This document shows, one piece after another, positions 1 to 10,294 of a DNA stretch of 64,000 nt. The first letter of the stretch is position 1; every line of letters begins with the position of its first letter. Location: the NCBI GenBank assembly GCA_947561585.1, contig CANNZV010000519.1, forward strand, positions 62,001-126,000, written 5' to 3'. This stretch comes from Caprella mutica. Taxonomy: Eukaryota > Arthropoda > Malacostraca > Amphipoda > Caprellidae. Under the pieces are notes generated by a model, which saw only the letters and a program-made list of their open reading frames with translations, did not search any database and was not told where the DNA came from. A program made the position numbers and the translations under genes.

Positions 1-217
1 TGTTTTTCTTATATTTAGCCATTTTCAATTCAATGTAGGAGCTACACAAATTACAAGAAAGAATATTGGATACAATTCACAAGACTATTCGAGATTATAC
101 ATATGAGCTCTATGTAAATGCATGCAAAATTTCGAGAATGTGCGTGTTTGGCTTTTTCTTTTGCAATTATAGATTTAGATAACTTGTGATGTGAATGGGC
201 AATGAAACTCAGGTTAA
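1..217 (+). pseudogene. Left flank; end of LINE C reading before a TTAA insertion
   Basis: Bases 1-180 show nothing I can assign. Bases 186-217 read (with one stop) as V-M-stop-M-G-N-E-T-Q-V and continue across the TTAA element into the LINE C C-terminal reading at 2063. They match the later copy near 13660-13700 (K-M-R-M-D-N-E-R-V-V-K). So this is the 5' side of a LINE C copy split by the insertion. The assignment rests on similarity between two copies in this window plus the general look of LINE C-termini. Confidence 0.5.
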
Positions 218-624
218 GGGGACCGTCCCCAGATCTGGAAAATATTTATATTAATGAAGTTATGGTTATATAAAAATGAATATAAAATTGAATTCTCTAT
301 CGCTTTTGTTCATGGCATTTTTTCGATTAGACTCAGAAAAAAAGTTATTCAAAAATTCGAACGAATTTCAAACTGGTTTTCAAACATGGATTTCTAATAT
401 AGTTTTGAAGCTACAGCTTTGCGGTTTTTTTCATTCGCTTCCCCATACCATTCTCTACAAAAGGGTTGAAAGCGATTTTTGAATTTAAAAAAAACTAAAA
501 TTAAAAAAATATATATTTCGAAAAAATAAAAATTCAAAAATCGCTTCCAACCGTTTTTAGAGAATAACCAGGATAATTGAATGAAAAAAAAAAAACACAA
601 ACCCGTAGCTTCAAAACTGTATTA

Positions 625-1715
625 AGCTTGTCGCCCACCTGATCGGATCGGAAACGACGCGGAAGCTTACGAAGTCTCAGAACGGTTACGACACGACGTT
701 CGTACGCACACCAGTTCAGATGTCTTTGGAAGGAAAACGATGCCGACATCACAATAGTTAAAAGAATATAACAATTAAAAGTTAAAATTTATCGATCATT
801 ACAACTATTTTATACGATACGTATTTGATAGAAAAAATTCGGTAGCATCTTCGTTTTTTTAATTTTCAGTTCGAAAATATATGTTGAAATCAACTTACGT
901 AAAAATATACGCAGAAAAAATATAAGCGAAAAAATTTGTAATTGAAAAATTATATAAGAAACTTATAAAAAATGTATATAAAAATTATGTATAAACAAAT
1001 GTATGCAAATAAAATGCATGTAAATGAAATGCATGTAAATGAAATGCATGTAAATGAAATGCATGTAAATGAAATGCATGTAAATGAAATGCATGTAAAT
1101 GAAATGCATGTAAATAAAATGCATGTAAATGAAATGCATGTAAATGAAATGCATGTAAATGAAATGCATGTAAATGAAATGCATGTAAATGAAATGCATG
1201 TAAATGAAATGCATGTAAATGAAATGCATGTAAATGAAATGCATGTAACAGAAATGCATGTAATTAAAATTCATGTGAATAAAATTTATGTAAATAAAAT
1301 TTATGTAAATAAAATTTAAGTGAATAAAATTTATGTAAATAAAGTGTTATTCTTCTTATTTCAATAATTTTTAATGATCTGATTTATAATCATTAAAGTT
1401 AATTGAATGAAACTAATTGATTACGAATTAATATCAACGTAAATTCATCACGCAGTAGGATGTTCACAACTACATATTCCAATCTTCCATCTCCATACAC
1501 CGTTCTGCGCATGCGCAATCTCTCGGACGCATCAGAACTATCAGAAAAATATTCTTTCAAAGATATCCGAGTCGTTTCCGTTCCGATCCGACGCGTCGTT
1601 TCGTTTCCGATCCGAGCAGGTGGGCGTTAGCACGTTCAAATGTATGGGTTAGATTTTTGTCTGATGCTTCGTGTCCGTTCCGATGCGTCGTTTCTGATCA
1701 GGTGGGCGACAAGCT
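625..1715. mobile_element. TTA-flanked MITE nested in the TTAA MITE (PIF/Harbinger-like)
   Basis: Terminal inverted repeat AGCTTGTCGCCCACCTGATC at 625-644 is matched inverted at 1696-1715, with TTA on both outer sides (622-624 and 1716-1718). A 3-bp TTA/TAA duplication fits PIF/Harbinger elements. The right end carries a second, inner copy of the tail (GCAGGTGGGCG near 1616-1626) preceded by alternating CGATCCGA/GTTTCC motifs, so the end has been duplicated. The interior is non-coding and holds a 15-bp minisatellite. Confidence 0.7.
1010..1342. repeat. 15-bp minisatellite (AAATGCATGTAAATG), about 22 units
   Basis: The unit GAAATGCATGTAAAT is repeated nearly perfectly from about 1010 to 1260 and continues as degenerate units (AAAATTTATGTAAAT) to about 1342. 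The period is a multiple of three, so both strands stay open and give repetitive peptides; these are not genes. It lies inside the 625-1715 MITE. Confidence 0.95.
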
Positions 1716-2058
1716 TTAGAGGTCAAAATATGTAGCTATTTTGAAGTGCATCAAAATGGTATTCATGCTACCGACCCATGTTTTTTGAAAAAAAAATGAA
1801 GCTACGGTTCTGAAACTACGCACCCACAAATAAAATTGAATTCCCTATCGTTTTTGTTCTTAGCATTTTTTCGATTAGACCCACAGAAAACGAGTTATTC
1901 GTACTAACAGAGCGCTATTTCCACCCCCTCCACCCTGGGGGTGGAACACAGGCACACTCTAGAGTTCTGATTTTTTTGTACAATTATATATATGGTTGTT
2001 AGGTACCTATTTATGAAAAAAATGATACAATGTCGAGAGTTCCTAGGGGACGGTCACC

Positions 2059-2245
2059 TTAATGGGGTGGCGATAGGATGGTATGGGAAGTTGGAAAATG
2101 TGAAAAAGGTGCCCGGGAAGAAGAGATGGACTGTGTTGTATTGGAAGAAGTTATTGAAAGAGGCTGCGACTGAGTGGACGAATGTGGAAAGATTTTGCAG
2201 CGATAGAGATGTATGGAAGGATGTGATGGAAGGAAGAATAATTTG
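2059..2245 (+). pseudogene. LINE C, C-terminal coding tail (3' part continues at 11245)
   Basis: The plus-strand reading G-W-Y-G-K-L-E-N-V-K-K-V-P-G-K-K-R-W-T-V (from about 2085) runs to D-R-D-V-W-K-D-V-M-E-G-R at 2245, then resumes after the LINE A insertion as I-W-M-C-E-R-C-N-E at 11241-11270. A homologous tail occurs at 13640-13860. Such basic, Trp-rich tails after an E-R-I-G-H-V-M-R-M type motif are seen at the end of some non-LTR retrotransposon proteins; I cannot name the clade. It is split by the TTAA MITE on its left and LINE A on its right. Confidence 0.55.
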
Positions 2246-3918
2246 ATGGCCCCAAACTCTCCGGCGTGCTCGTCGTTGGGGCGCAACAGGAGTTTCTCCT
2301 GCTCAAATCGGAGAAATGTTTCCCTGTCCCCCGAAAGGGGGACCCAATATCACCGTTTTTTTTTTCGGTGCAACGTCCCGGTCACGTGGGCGGATGCTCT
2401 ACTTCTCCTGGCTGGGAATGTTGAGCGTAATCCGGGACCTACCGTGTGGATGTGTGACATCTGCGGAGGCCGTATAACAGGTAAGCACAACATTGACATA
2501 ATCACAGTACAAGAAACAAAACTAGCAACACACCACAAATCACCCAAAATACACACACATCAGAACACACAAACAAGGTGGTGGACTTCTCACATATATA
2601 CATAACTCCATCACTTTCACACAACAGAAAATACCACAGTACATCAACACACAAAAAACACAACTTCAAATCATCAAAATTCACTTGAACGCAAACAGAC
2701 ACATACACATTGCAAAGATATACATAGCCCCACGAAACACAACAAATCCCAACCACCAAACAGAAGACACAGACATCACAAACTGCTTCACACATCTAAC
2801 AACACTAACAAACTGAATCATCACAGGCGACATAAACGCACACTCAACACTTTGGCACTCATACAAAGACTATCACAGAGGTATACTTATCGCAGACATC
2901 TTAGAAAATTCTGATCACATCACATTAAATAGAAACACATCAACAAGGGTACCAAACAACACAAACCAACAACAAATATCACCAGACATCACAACAGCCA
3001 CAAACACCTAACTTGGAACACACTTCATGCACTCAACTCAGATCACCTACCCACCATCATCAAATACAATACAAAAACAAACTACAGAGAACACCAGAAC
3101 AGAAGAACATACACTAACTACAACAAAACAGACTGGACACAATTCACACAAGAAATAGAAGACAGCCTACTAAACACAGAGACACCCGGCCACAAACATA
3201 CACACAGCAGACAAAATACTCACCAACGCCATACTCAGCGCAGACAAAAGAGACATAACCAAGGGCAAAATACACAACAAACACAAACTACTACCACAGG
3301 ATCATTAGAGATGACATAACACACAGAAACAACATACGAACACATAATCCTACTTATCACTCACTAAAAAACTTAACGACAACATTGAGTCATTGACACA
3401 AAAATACAAAAACACAAAGAACAACTATGGAAAGACCCCCTAGACGATCAGTGGGATCATAAAACAAACACTCACATTCTCAGGAAAACCAAAGCAGGGC
3501 TCACAAACAAAAAACCACAACAGGCACCAAACAACACAATTCAATTCAATTCAAAGACACCACAGCCACAAACAACAAACAAAAAGAAGAACAATTCAAC
3601 AAACAATTCACTAACAACATAATTCACAAAACACACAACACAAACAGACAAGCAAACACCTCACAAGCACACCCATCACAGAAACACAGGTAATAGAAGC
3701 AATCAACGGCTCCAAAAACAATAACTCAACAGGCCCCGACAACATTAACATAAAACACTTGAAACATCTAGGTACACACGCCATAACATACCTCACAACC
3801 ATATACAACATTGTACTCAACACAAACCACATACCACACATATGGAAAACCGCCAAAATCATACCAATACTCAAACCCAACAAAGACAAAAAAACAGGCA
3901 CTTCTTACAAACCAATCT
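2246..3918 (+). pseudogene. LINE A polyprotein, 5' part: 2A leader, endonuclease remnant, RT start
   Basis: The ATG at 2246 opens a frame through a Ser/Arg-rich leader, a hydrophobic A-L-L-L-L run, G-N-V-E-R-N-P-G-P and M-C-D-I-C-G-G. The sequence then jumps directly to D-I-I-T-V-Q-E-T-K-L, the apurinic endonuclease start motif. LINE B has a full PHD-like finger and a Pro-rich stretch at this point, so LINE A probably lost that segment. Endonuclease sequence to about 3.4 kb is shredded by frameshifts. From about 3690 the frame reads the RT start (S-T-G-P-D-N-I, then W-K-T-A-K-I-I-P-I-L-K-P-N-K and S-Y-K-P-I at 3916), where LINE B interrupts. Not functional. Confidence 0.75.
2414..2440 (+). 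other. 2A-like peptide motif in LINE A (GNVERNPGP)
   Basis: The nine residues G-N-V-E-R-N-P-G-P follow a Leu-rich run. The consensus of ribosome-skipping 2A peptides is D-V/I-E-x-N-P-G-P; here the first Asp is Asn. 2A-like leaders are known at the N-termini of some non-LTR retrotransposons. Whether this variant would still cause skipping is unknown. Confidence 0.7.
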
Positions 3919-3965
3919 GCCGCCCAGAAGAGAGCCTACACGCGGTGGCGGCGTGGCCCAAGCAT

Positions 3966-4883
3966 GGGCACGAAAGACTCTTCAACCCCCCGTCCTCACC
4001 CAGATGGGACGCGACCCGAGTGTCGCCCCGGGCTTCGCCCACCCTCGTACACACACAGCCCCAGAGCGTTTTTTCCCCAAGGGGGGAGTGTGAGCCGGCA
4101 TACTTCCCCCCTTTAACTCTCCTACTCCTACTCTTCGGTGACATTGAGACAAATTCTGGCCCTTACATGTGTCCAACATGCAGTCTTCCCTGGACCCGCC
4201 GAACAGGCGGAATTCAGTGTGAAGCCTGTAGCAGCTGGACACACTACAATAAACGCTGCTCTGGGGTCCACCAACATAGACATATCCCACAGGGTTGGCG
4301 GTGTAAAAACTGTCACCCTTCACACAACATTACTCCAACAACACTCCCCAACACTCCCAACTCCACTCCTCTCTCTCCTACTATCGCTACCGCCTCTCTT
4401 CCATCCACATCTTCCCCTATCACTCGACCTATCCTTCCACCTGTTACTCCACCTGGCCCTCCTGGTCCTCCCCTTCTTCAATCTACACCTGTCCCAATAA
4501 CTGCTCTTTCTACACCACCACATATACCACTCAACACCCCTCCTGCTATCGCTCTCACTCCTCTTGCGCCTATTCCTCCTCCTATTGCTCAGCCTGTTCT
4601 TCCACCTGTACCTGCACCTGGCCATCCTGGTCCTCCCCTTCCTCAACCTGATCCTGTTTTTCCTGCTAATCTTCCTACTGGTCCACGCAACACACTGAAG
4701 ATTTTACAATTTAACCTAAACGGCATTCAAAACAAGCGCATGCAACTCATGACACTCCTACACGAACACCACATACATATAGCCACTATCCAGGAAACAA
4801 AACTCACCAATAACAAAATCACACCAAAGTTTCCTGGATACACAACACTCCGACACGAGGCGGAGGGGGCCTCATCACACTGA
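3966..4883 (+). pseudogene. LINE B N-terminal part: 2A leader, PHD-like finger, Pro-rich linker, endonuclease start
   Basis: A first ATG at 3966 is in a different frame from the 2A/PHD frame, so an early frameshift is likely. The main frame carries L-L-L-L-L-F-G-D-I-E-T-N-S-G-P (to 4163). Then comes a Cys/His-rich module (C-P-T-C at about 4170, C-E-A-C, W-T-H-Y, final C-K-N-C at about 4310), spaced like a C4HC3 PHD finger. About 110 residues rich in Pro follow (P-P-G-P-P-G-P-P). The endonuclease opens with I-L-Q-F-N-L-N-G-I-Q and A-T-I-Q-E-T-K-L. The frame is lost at about 4860, just before G-G-G-L-I-T-L-I-H-K. PHD fingers in LINE proteins are thought to bind chromatin or nucleic acid; that role is inference here. 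Confidence 0.75.
4137..4163 (+). other. 2A-like motif in LINE B, degenerate (GDIETNSGP)
   Basis: G-D-I-E-T-N-S-G-P follows five Leu. It keeps the D-I-E-x-N part of the 2A consensus but has Ser in place of the first Pro of N-P-G-P, a position normally invariant, so skipping is probably lost in this copy. Confidence 0.7.
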
Positions 4884-5877
4884 TCCACAAAAACATACCC
4901 TTCACTAACACAACTGCCGAAACACTCTCACGAATGCCACAAGATCCCACACTTGAATTACAGTCTATACGTATACAGATACACAAACGCACATACAACA
5001 TAACAAACATTTACATACCCCTTCACAGACTCCACACCCCCAGGATACACACCACATCTAGAACACCTAAACACCCTCACTAACTCTCTCATCCTGGGGG
5101 ATTTCAACGCTCACGACCTTACCTGGCTCACCACACAACAGACATACACTCGAGCCGACACAATCACTACACAACTTGACACACACATTATACTCAAAGA
5201 TGCACTCACACCTACACGAAAACCCTTTAACATACACACACAACCAACATCTCCCGACATTACATTTACCACTCCCGACATTACACTCCGCTCCTCGTGG
5301 AAAACACTACACGAACTTAGTTCAGACCACCTTCCCATACTCATCACATACAACCTACACGCACCTCTTATCCCACACAAACAACGACACTTTCACTAAC
5401 GACAAAAAAGCACATTGGAACGAATTTACTGCATCTGTGGAAAACCAACTAGAACACTTTAACTTAAACAACTTCTCTTCCATAGATGCAGCCACAAAAC
5501 ATGTCACCAACATAATCTCTACCGCAAACAAAAACTTTATACCCACAGGTAACATCAGACACTTTAACCCCACCTTCACTCCAAACATAAAACACTTGAT
5601 ACAGATTAGGAAACACCTTCGCACTCTCACACCCACACATGATACCATAACACGCATACAACAACTCAACACTGACATTGAAGCGGAAATTAAAACACAG
5701 CAACAGAACATATGGCAAAACACACTAAACACTATTAATTTCCGATCAGACGCAAACAAACTCTGGAAACTCATTAGGGGACTCAATAACAAATACATAG
5801 ACCAACCAAAAAACACACGAGTCCCTTACACACAACAACACAATACTCACCGACACACAGCAGGTGAACGCTCTTAA
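4875..5877 (+). pseudogene. LINE B endonuclease C-terminal half and linker to RT
   Basis: After the frameshift near 4860 the reading continues as G-L-I-T-L-I-H-K-N-I-P-F. After another shift near 5025 it shows the endonuclease signatures L-G-D-F-N-A-H-D (about 5095-5120) and S-S-D-H-L-P-I (about 5320-5340), which form the catalytic Asp-Asn and Asp-His pairs of apurinic-type endonucleases. A shift at about 5390 leads to an open frame (5400-5877) with a Lys/Gln/Asn-rich linker containing W-N-E-F and L-W-K-L-I-R-G-L-N-N-K, typical of the segment before LINE RT. Three shifts in 1 kb show the copy is old. Confidence 0.7.
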
Positions 5878-6705
5878 CAAACATTATTCTAATACAAGTA
5901 GGTTACCCACACGCCCAATAGATAGGAAAATACTGCGTCGCCTGCACAGAACATGCACTAATCATCTCCCTACACCTCCCTTCACCCCGGCAATGGTCAC
6001 CGAGGCTATCCGGGCTACTAAGAACACTCCCTCCACAGGTCCTGATGGAACTTTTAAAACATCTAGGACCACACGCCATCAGGGTCTTCACAGACATCTT
6101 CAACTACTCAGTTCAGAACAATAGTATACCCAACACATGGAAACAAGCCAAGATCATCCCGATTCTGAAGCCCAACAAACCCCCCACAGATCCAGCCTCA
6201 TATAGACCTATCTCCTTACTCTCTACCCCCTCCAAAATACTTGAGAGGCTGGTTCTCAACAACATAACACCACAGATCCCACTATCCCCCTCACAACACG
6301 GCTTCAGATCCGAACACTCCACATCTACTCTCCTTACCCACCTCACACAAACAACACTCGAAGGCTTGAACACTAACAAACCTGCAAGTAGGACACTTAT
6401 AGCTGCAATTGACATAAGTAAAGCCTTCGATACAGTTCCACGACACCTACTCATTAACAAAATACTCAACACACACATCCACGACTCGTTTAAAAAATGG
6501 CTTGCCAATTATCTCTCAGGCCGCTCTGGCAAAACACTCTACAACGGCAAGACCTCCAGAACACGACACTACACTGATGGAGCACCGCAGGGCTCCGTTC
6601 TCTCACCTACTCTCTTCAATTTATACCTCCACGACCTCCCCACGCCAACAAACACCTCGGTACACACCCTTACATATGCGGATGATGTCACCATCATGTC
6701 GCAAC
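5870..6705 (+). pseudogene. LINE B reverse transcriptase, fingers and palm
   Basis: The reading starts V-N-A-L-N-K-H-Y. It shows E-A-I-R-A-T-K-N-T-P-S-T-G-P-D-G, a frameshift at about 6050, then W-K-Q-A-K-I-I-P-I-L-K-P-N-K, S-Y-R-P-I-S-L-L, Q-H-G-F-R, A-I-D-I-S-K-A-F-D-T-V, G-A-P-Q-G-S-V-L-S-P and the catalytic Y-A-D-D at 6675-6686. These are the ordered blocks of non-LTR RT. All catalytic Asp residues are present. The palm is cut 11 bp after the Y-A-D-D block by the MITE at 6706. Confidence 0.85.
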
Positions 6706-7579
6706 GGTGCTAGGACAATTGCCACCCGCGGACAATTGCCACCCGCGGATAATTGCCACCCCCGGACAATTGCCACCCCCGGACAATTGCCACCCAAATA
6801 TTTATTTTCAGGCCTCTAAACTAAAATGGTGATAAAATATGTATATTGTTGTTTTACGATTAATTATTAATTAAATACATTATAAGATGAAAAAATATTA
6901 TTATTCGGTTTCTGAATGTGATTTTTAAATCTTATGGTATCGAATACTTTATACCACTTTTTTAGAACGATTCAAAACTGTTTAATTCTGTTCGCCTATA
7001 ATATTTTCAGGATTTACACTTATAGATTTTCTTAAACACCACGCATTTTCTTAAAGCTAATTAATTTATTCACAGATTATTAGTCAATTTGAAACTGCAC
7101 TTACTTATCACATTAAGATCTGTACGGGAAGACTGTTTATATGCCAATAACTCATAGATAACCTAGAATATGAATTTTTTTTACTAGTGATAGTATTGAT
7201 GAAGGAAGATATTTTTAATTTATTGAGGACATCATCAATTGAATAATGGAAATAATTCGTATAAAAACAACAAATAATTTATTACATCAACTATGGGAAT
7301 AATTAATTTTATAAAAAAATATGAAATGTGGAGTGAATTTTTTTATCTTATGTATACAATTAAAAGCAAATCGTACAAAAATAATATACATATTGTATCA
7401 ACATTTTAGCTATGAGGCCTGATAATAAATATTTGGGTGGCAATTGTCCGGGGGTGGCAATTGTCCGGGGGTGGCAATTGTCCGGGTGGCAATTGTCCGG
7501 GGGTGGCAATTGTCCGGGGGTGGCAATTATCCGGGGGGGGGGGTGGCAATTGTCCGCGGGTGGAAATTGTCCGGTCACG
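6706..7579. mobile_element. MITE with tandem-repeat inverted ends in LINE B (8-bp TSD)
   Basis: Flanked by GTCGCAAC at 6698-6705 and 7580-7587. Each end consists of tandem copies of a 17-bp unit CGGACAATTGCCACCCC (about five at the left, six or seven inverted at the right), followed by matching inverted sequence CCCAAATATTTATT. The interior of about 600 bp is AT-rich and non-coding. An 8-bp duplication fits hAT or P-type transposases; the repeat-built ends resemble foldback elements. Removing it restores continuity of LINE B RT after Y-A-D-D-V-T-I-M-S. Confidence 0.8.
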
Positions 7580-7587
7580 GTCGCAAC

Positions 7588-8633
7588 ACCCCAAACACGA
7601 GACCGCAGCCATCAATTTACAAACATACATCTACTCACTAGAAAACTGGCTAGAAACAAACAGACTAAAGGTCTCCGCAAACAAATCCTCCCTCACAGTC
7701 ATCTCCCCCCATACTCGTGAATACAATACCCATCCAAACATAACACTTAACAACACTCCCCTTCCCATCAACAACACGCCTAAAATCCTTGGAATCACAC
7801 TTGACCGCGGCATGACGTTTAAACACCACATTAACGACACCAAAAACAGAGCCAAAAACAGACTGAACGTCATACGCGCCCTCGTTCACACTACTTACGG
7901 ACACTCCAAGGAAGACACAACAACACTATACAAACAGTTCATTAGACCCATCCTCACATACGCGCACACAGCTTGGTCACCTGATACAGCCAACACACAC
8001 CTACACAAACTCCAGCGTACACAAAACACTGCACTCCGGATTGCCACCGGCTGCACACAAACAACACCCACAACACACCTCCATGCGGAGACACGAGTCC
8101 TTCCGCTCGCTACACACATGGATATGAGGGGTACACACTTCTACACCTCCACACTAAGCCCCCTCTCATCCATTACACTACATGCAAATTGAGCGAAGGA
8201 CTCCACGAAACATTCACCTTACACCAGCCACACACTAGAGAAACATCTTTAATTCACTCCCAGACACCCCACCCAACACTTCACTACAAAGACATATACA
8301 CACCACTCCTTCCCACCTAACTCTCTTCTAGGAGTTAGGCCTCCCCCTATCGACTACAGTGAGGTTCACCTCTCGCGTCGTGACAGGGTAACACTGTCAC
8401 GTCTCCGATGTGGACATCACCCTTCTCTCCCTTCTTACAAACACAGAATTGGGAGGGCGGACTCGGATCTGTGTGAGTACTGCTCCACGGATCCGGGGAC
8501 AATCTCCCACATTCTCACACAATGTCCAACACTACAACAACATCGGACCACACACAACACACACTCACTGGACCACCTATGGACCCGCCCTCAGGAAGTC
8601 ATTGCCTTCCTGAGGGATATCGGGTTCACTTAG
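7588..8633 (+). pseudogene. LINE B RT thumb and C-terminal zinc knuckle
   Basis: The reading resumes with E-T-A-A-I-N-L-Q, then W-L-E-T-N-R-L-K-V-S-A-N-K-S, P-K-I-L-G-I-T-L-D and Y-A-H-T-A-W-S-P, standard post-palm LINE blocks. The frame stops at about 8192. After a damaged stretch it is picked up at 8361 (V-H-L-S-R-R-D) and carries R-L-R-C-G-H and the knuckle C-x2-C...H-x4-C (C-E-Y-C, S-H-I-L-T-Q-C) at about 8475-8525, ending D-I-G-F-T-stop at 8631-8633. There is no RNase H domain. Confidence 0.8.
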
Positions 8634-8737
8634 GCCCATACCCCTCACACGTGTCTCGGGTGGTTTATCCCGAGGCGCGTTCACTCGGTCGCCCCCTGCT
8701 CCCCGAGGGTCGGGGAGGGGGGGGGGCTAAACAACAA
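8634..8737 (+). other. LINE B 3'UTR
   Basis: A short GC-rich tail contains TCGGGTGG...CCCGAGG hairpin-like sequence and a G11 run (8716-8726), then CTAAACAACAA at the insertion junction with LINE A. Confidence 0.55.
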
Positions 8738-8748
8738 CATACTAATCT

Positions 8749-9592
8749 CACTACTCTCACCATTAGCCAAAACAATAGAAAAAATCCTACTCAACAGATA
8801 CGTAACACCAAACATCACTACACAAACACACCAACACGGCTTCAAAACCAAACACTCCACAACAACAGCACTACACATCATAAAAAACACCATCACACAA
8901 GGTTTCAACAAGAAACAATCACCAAACAGAATCATGTCAGTGGCATTGGACATGTTCAAAGCCTTTGACGGTCAACATACACAAACTAATTCACAAAATT
9001 CACAACACTAACATCCCACACACATTCATCAAATTCATAGCCAATTACATAAAAGGACGCAACAACTACACACAATACAACGGAACAAACTCCAGACACA
9101 GACACATGAAGACAGGAGTATCACAAGGAGGCGTCCTATCACCAACACTCTTAACATATACACATCTGACATACCCCCACTACCACCCACAGTACAAGTA
9201 ATCACATACGCAGACGACATCACCATTCTCTCATCACACAAGAACCACAGACAAGCACAGGCAGATATACAACAATACCTAGAACGGATACACACCTGGA
9301 CAAAACAAAACCAACTAACACTCAATGCCTCCAAAACACAAACAACACTTTTCACTCCTGATCCAGCAGAATACTCACACCCAATTACAAGACACAGACC
9401 TACCCAAAACACGCAACCCCAAAATACTTGGGAGTCACCTTTGACCCCAAGCTCACATACTCACAACACAAAAAGCCAAACAGACCCTTAAGGTCGGTCA
9501 TCAAAGCTCTCATATCTACACACTGGGGCAAAACAAAACAAACACTACTAAATACATACAAAATAATCAAACGCCCCGTTCTAGAGTACAGT
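8749..9592 (+). pseudogene. LINE A reverse transcriptase, central part
   Basis: This continues LINE A RT after the LINE B insertion: S-P-L-A-K-T-I-E-K-I, Q-H-G-F-K-T-K-H-S, A-L-D-M-F-K-A-F-D (frameshift at about 8970), G-V-S-Q-G-G-V-L-S-P-T-L, then after another shift Y-A-D-D-I-T-I-L-S at about 9207-9233, Q-L-T-L-N-A-S-K-T and (shifted again) L-G-V-T-F-D-P-K-L-T-Y. It ends at V-L-E-Y-S, where an 8-bp-TSD MITE is inserted. Catalytic Asp residues are present but the frame is broken at least three times. Confidence 0.8.
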
Positions 9593-10286
9593 GTATTTTA
9601 TTTCTTTTGCAAGACTTTGAGCCCCCACTAGGAATATTTGAAATAAGAATTTAGAGGAAACAAATATATTTTCTTGAAGATAAGGCTTGGTACTTACATT
9701 TTATGTTATACAAACTTATTTGAAACTCATTTAAAATACTTCTAAAGGCTATCTACAGAAGGTGTTGGAAATGGCCGCCAGAATCCTCTAGGCAAAGTTT
9801 TGCGCGCTGCAAGACGCATTTCGAGTCTTCGCCACCTTCTCAATTGTTAATGAGTAATAATTTGCATCAAACAGCTTCACACACTAAATTCTATCATATC
9901 ATGAATGGATTGAGGTTTTTCCGAATTCAAAATATTTTGCGTTGTAGCCCAGAAATGGAAATCAAGAGGATTGAGTTCTTACTGATTGCTAACCAGAAGA
10001 TCTCAGTGTCTCTTCTGGTAACTCGTCCTTGAAATTTTTCTTCAAGAACTGCTTAGCCAATCTTGTACAATGACACCATCTTCCATCCACCAGAGTCTGC
10101 GTTTTGTAGCAGTGGCTCAAAAAAGTTTTTCGAAGTGTTTTCAATGAGTTTCAAATAAGTTTGTGTAACATGAAATGTAAGTACCAAGCCTTATCTTCAA
10201 GAAAATATATTTGTTTCTTCTAAATTCTTATTCCAAATGTTCCTAGTGGGGTCTCAAAGTCTTGCAAAAAGAAAGAAAAAAAACAC
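9593..10286. mobile_element. Long-inverted-repeat MITE in LINE A (hAT-like, 8-bp TSD)
   Basis: AGTACAGT lies at 9585-9592 and 10287-10294. The arms of roughly 150 bp are near-identical inverted copies (TTGCAAGACTTTGAG, CAAATATATTTTCTTG and GGCTTGGTACTTAC occur in both). The middle is non-coding. Removal restores LINE A reading V-L-E-Y-S-N-I-V-W-S-P. The superfamily is inferred from TSD length only. Confidence 0.8.
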
Positions 10287-10294
10287 AGTACAGT

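Larger units (their letters stand above)
218..2058. mobile_element. TTAA-flanked MITE, copy 1 (piggyBac-type target site)
   Basis: TTAA occurs at 214-217 and 2059-2062. The ends are inverted copies: left GGGGACCGTCCCCAGAT, right reading inward GGTGACCGTCCCCTAGG. A second family member lies at 47892-48731 with the same order of internal motifs (poly-T tract, GAATTC, TTTCGATT-GACC, GAGTTATTCG). Subtracting the nested 625-1715 element leaves about 750 bp, close to the 840 bp of copy 2. It has no coding capacity, so it is non-autonomous. TTAA is the piggyBac target; the GGGG start is unlike the common CCC start of that superfamily, so superfamily placement is inference. Confidence 0.75.
3919..8737 (+). 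mobile_element. LINE B, non-LTR retrotransposon inserted in the RT of LINE A
   Basis: It sits exactly between S-Y-K-P-I and S-L-L-S-P-L-A-K of LINE A RT. An approximate 12-bp direct repeat flanks it (ACAAACCAATCT at 3907-3918; ACATACTAATCT at 8737-8748, two mismatches). Order: GC-rich 5' region, 2A-like leader, PHD-like finger, Pro-rich linker, endonuclease, RT (interrupted by a MITE), C-terminal zinc knuckle with stop at 8631-8633, G-rich 3'UTR ending CTAAACAACAA. It is related to LINE A in architecture but clearly a different family by sequence. Several frameshifts make it dead. Confidence 0.8.

Noticed and set aside
963..1319. Open frames on both strands with a repeated MHVNE or YMHFI peptide
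   Set aside because: They are translations of a 15-bp minisatellite with a period divisible by three; no unique sequence or start context.
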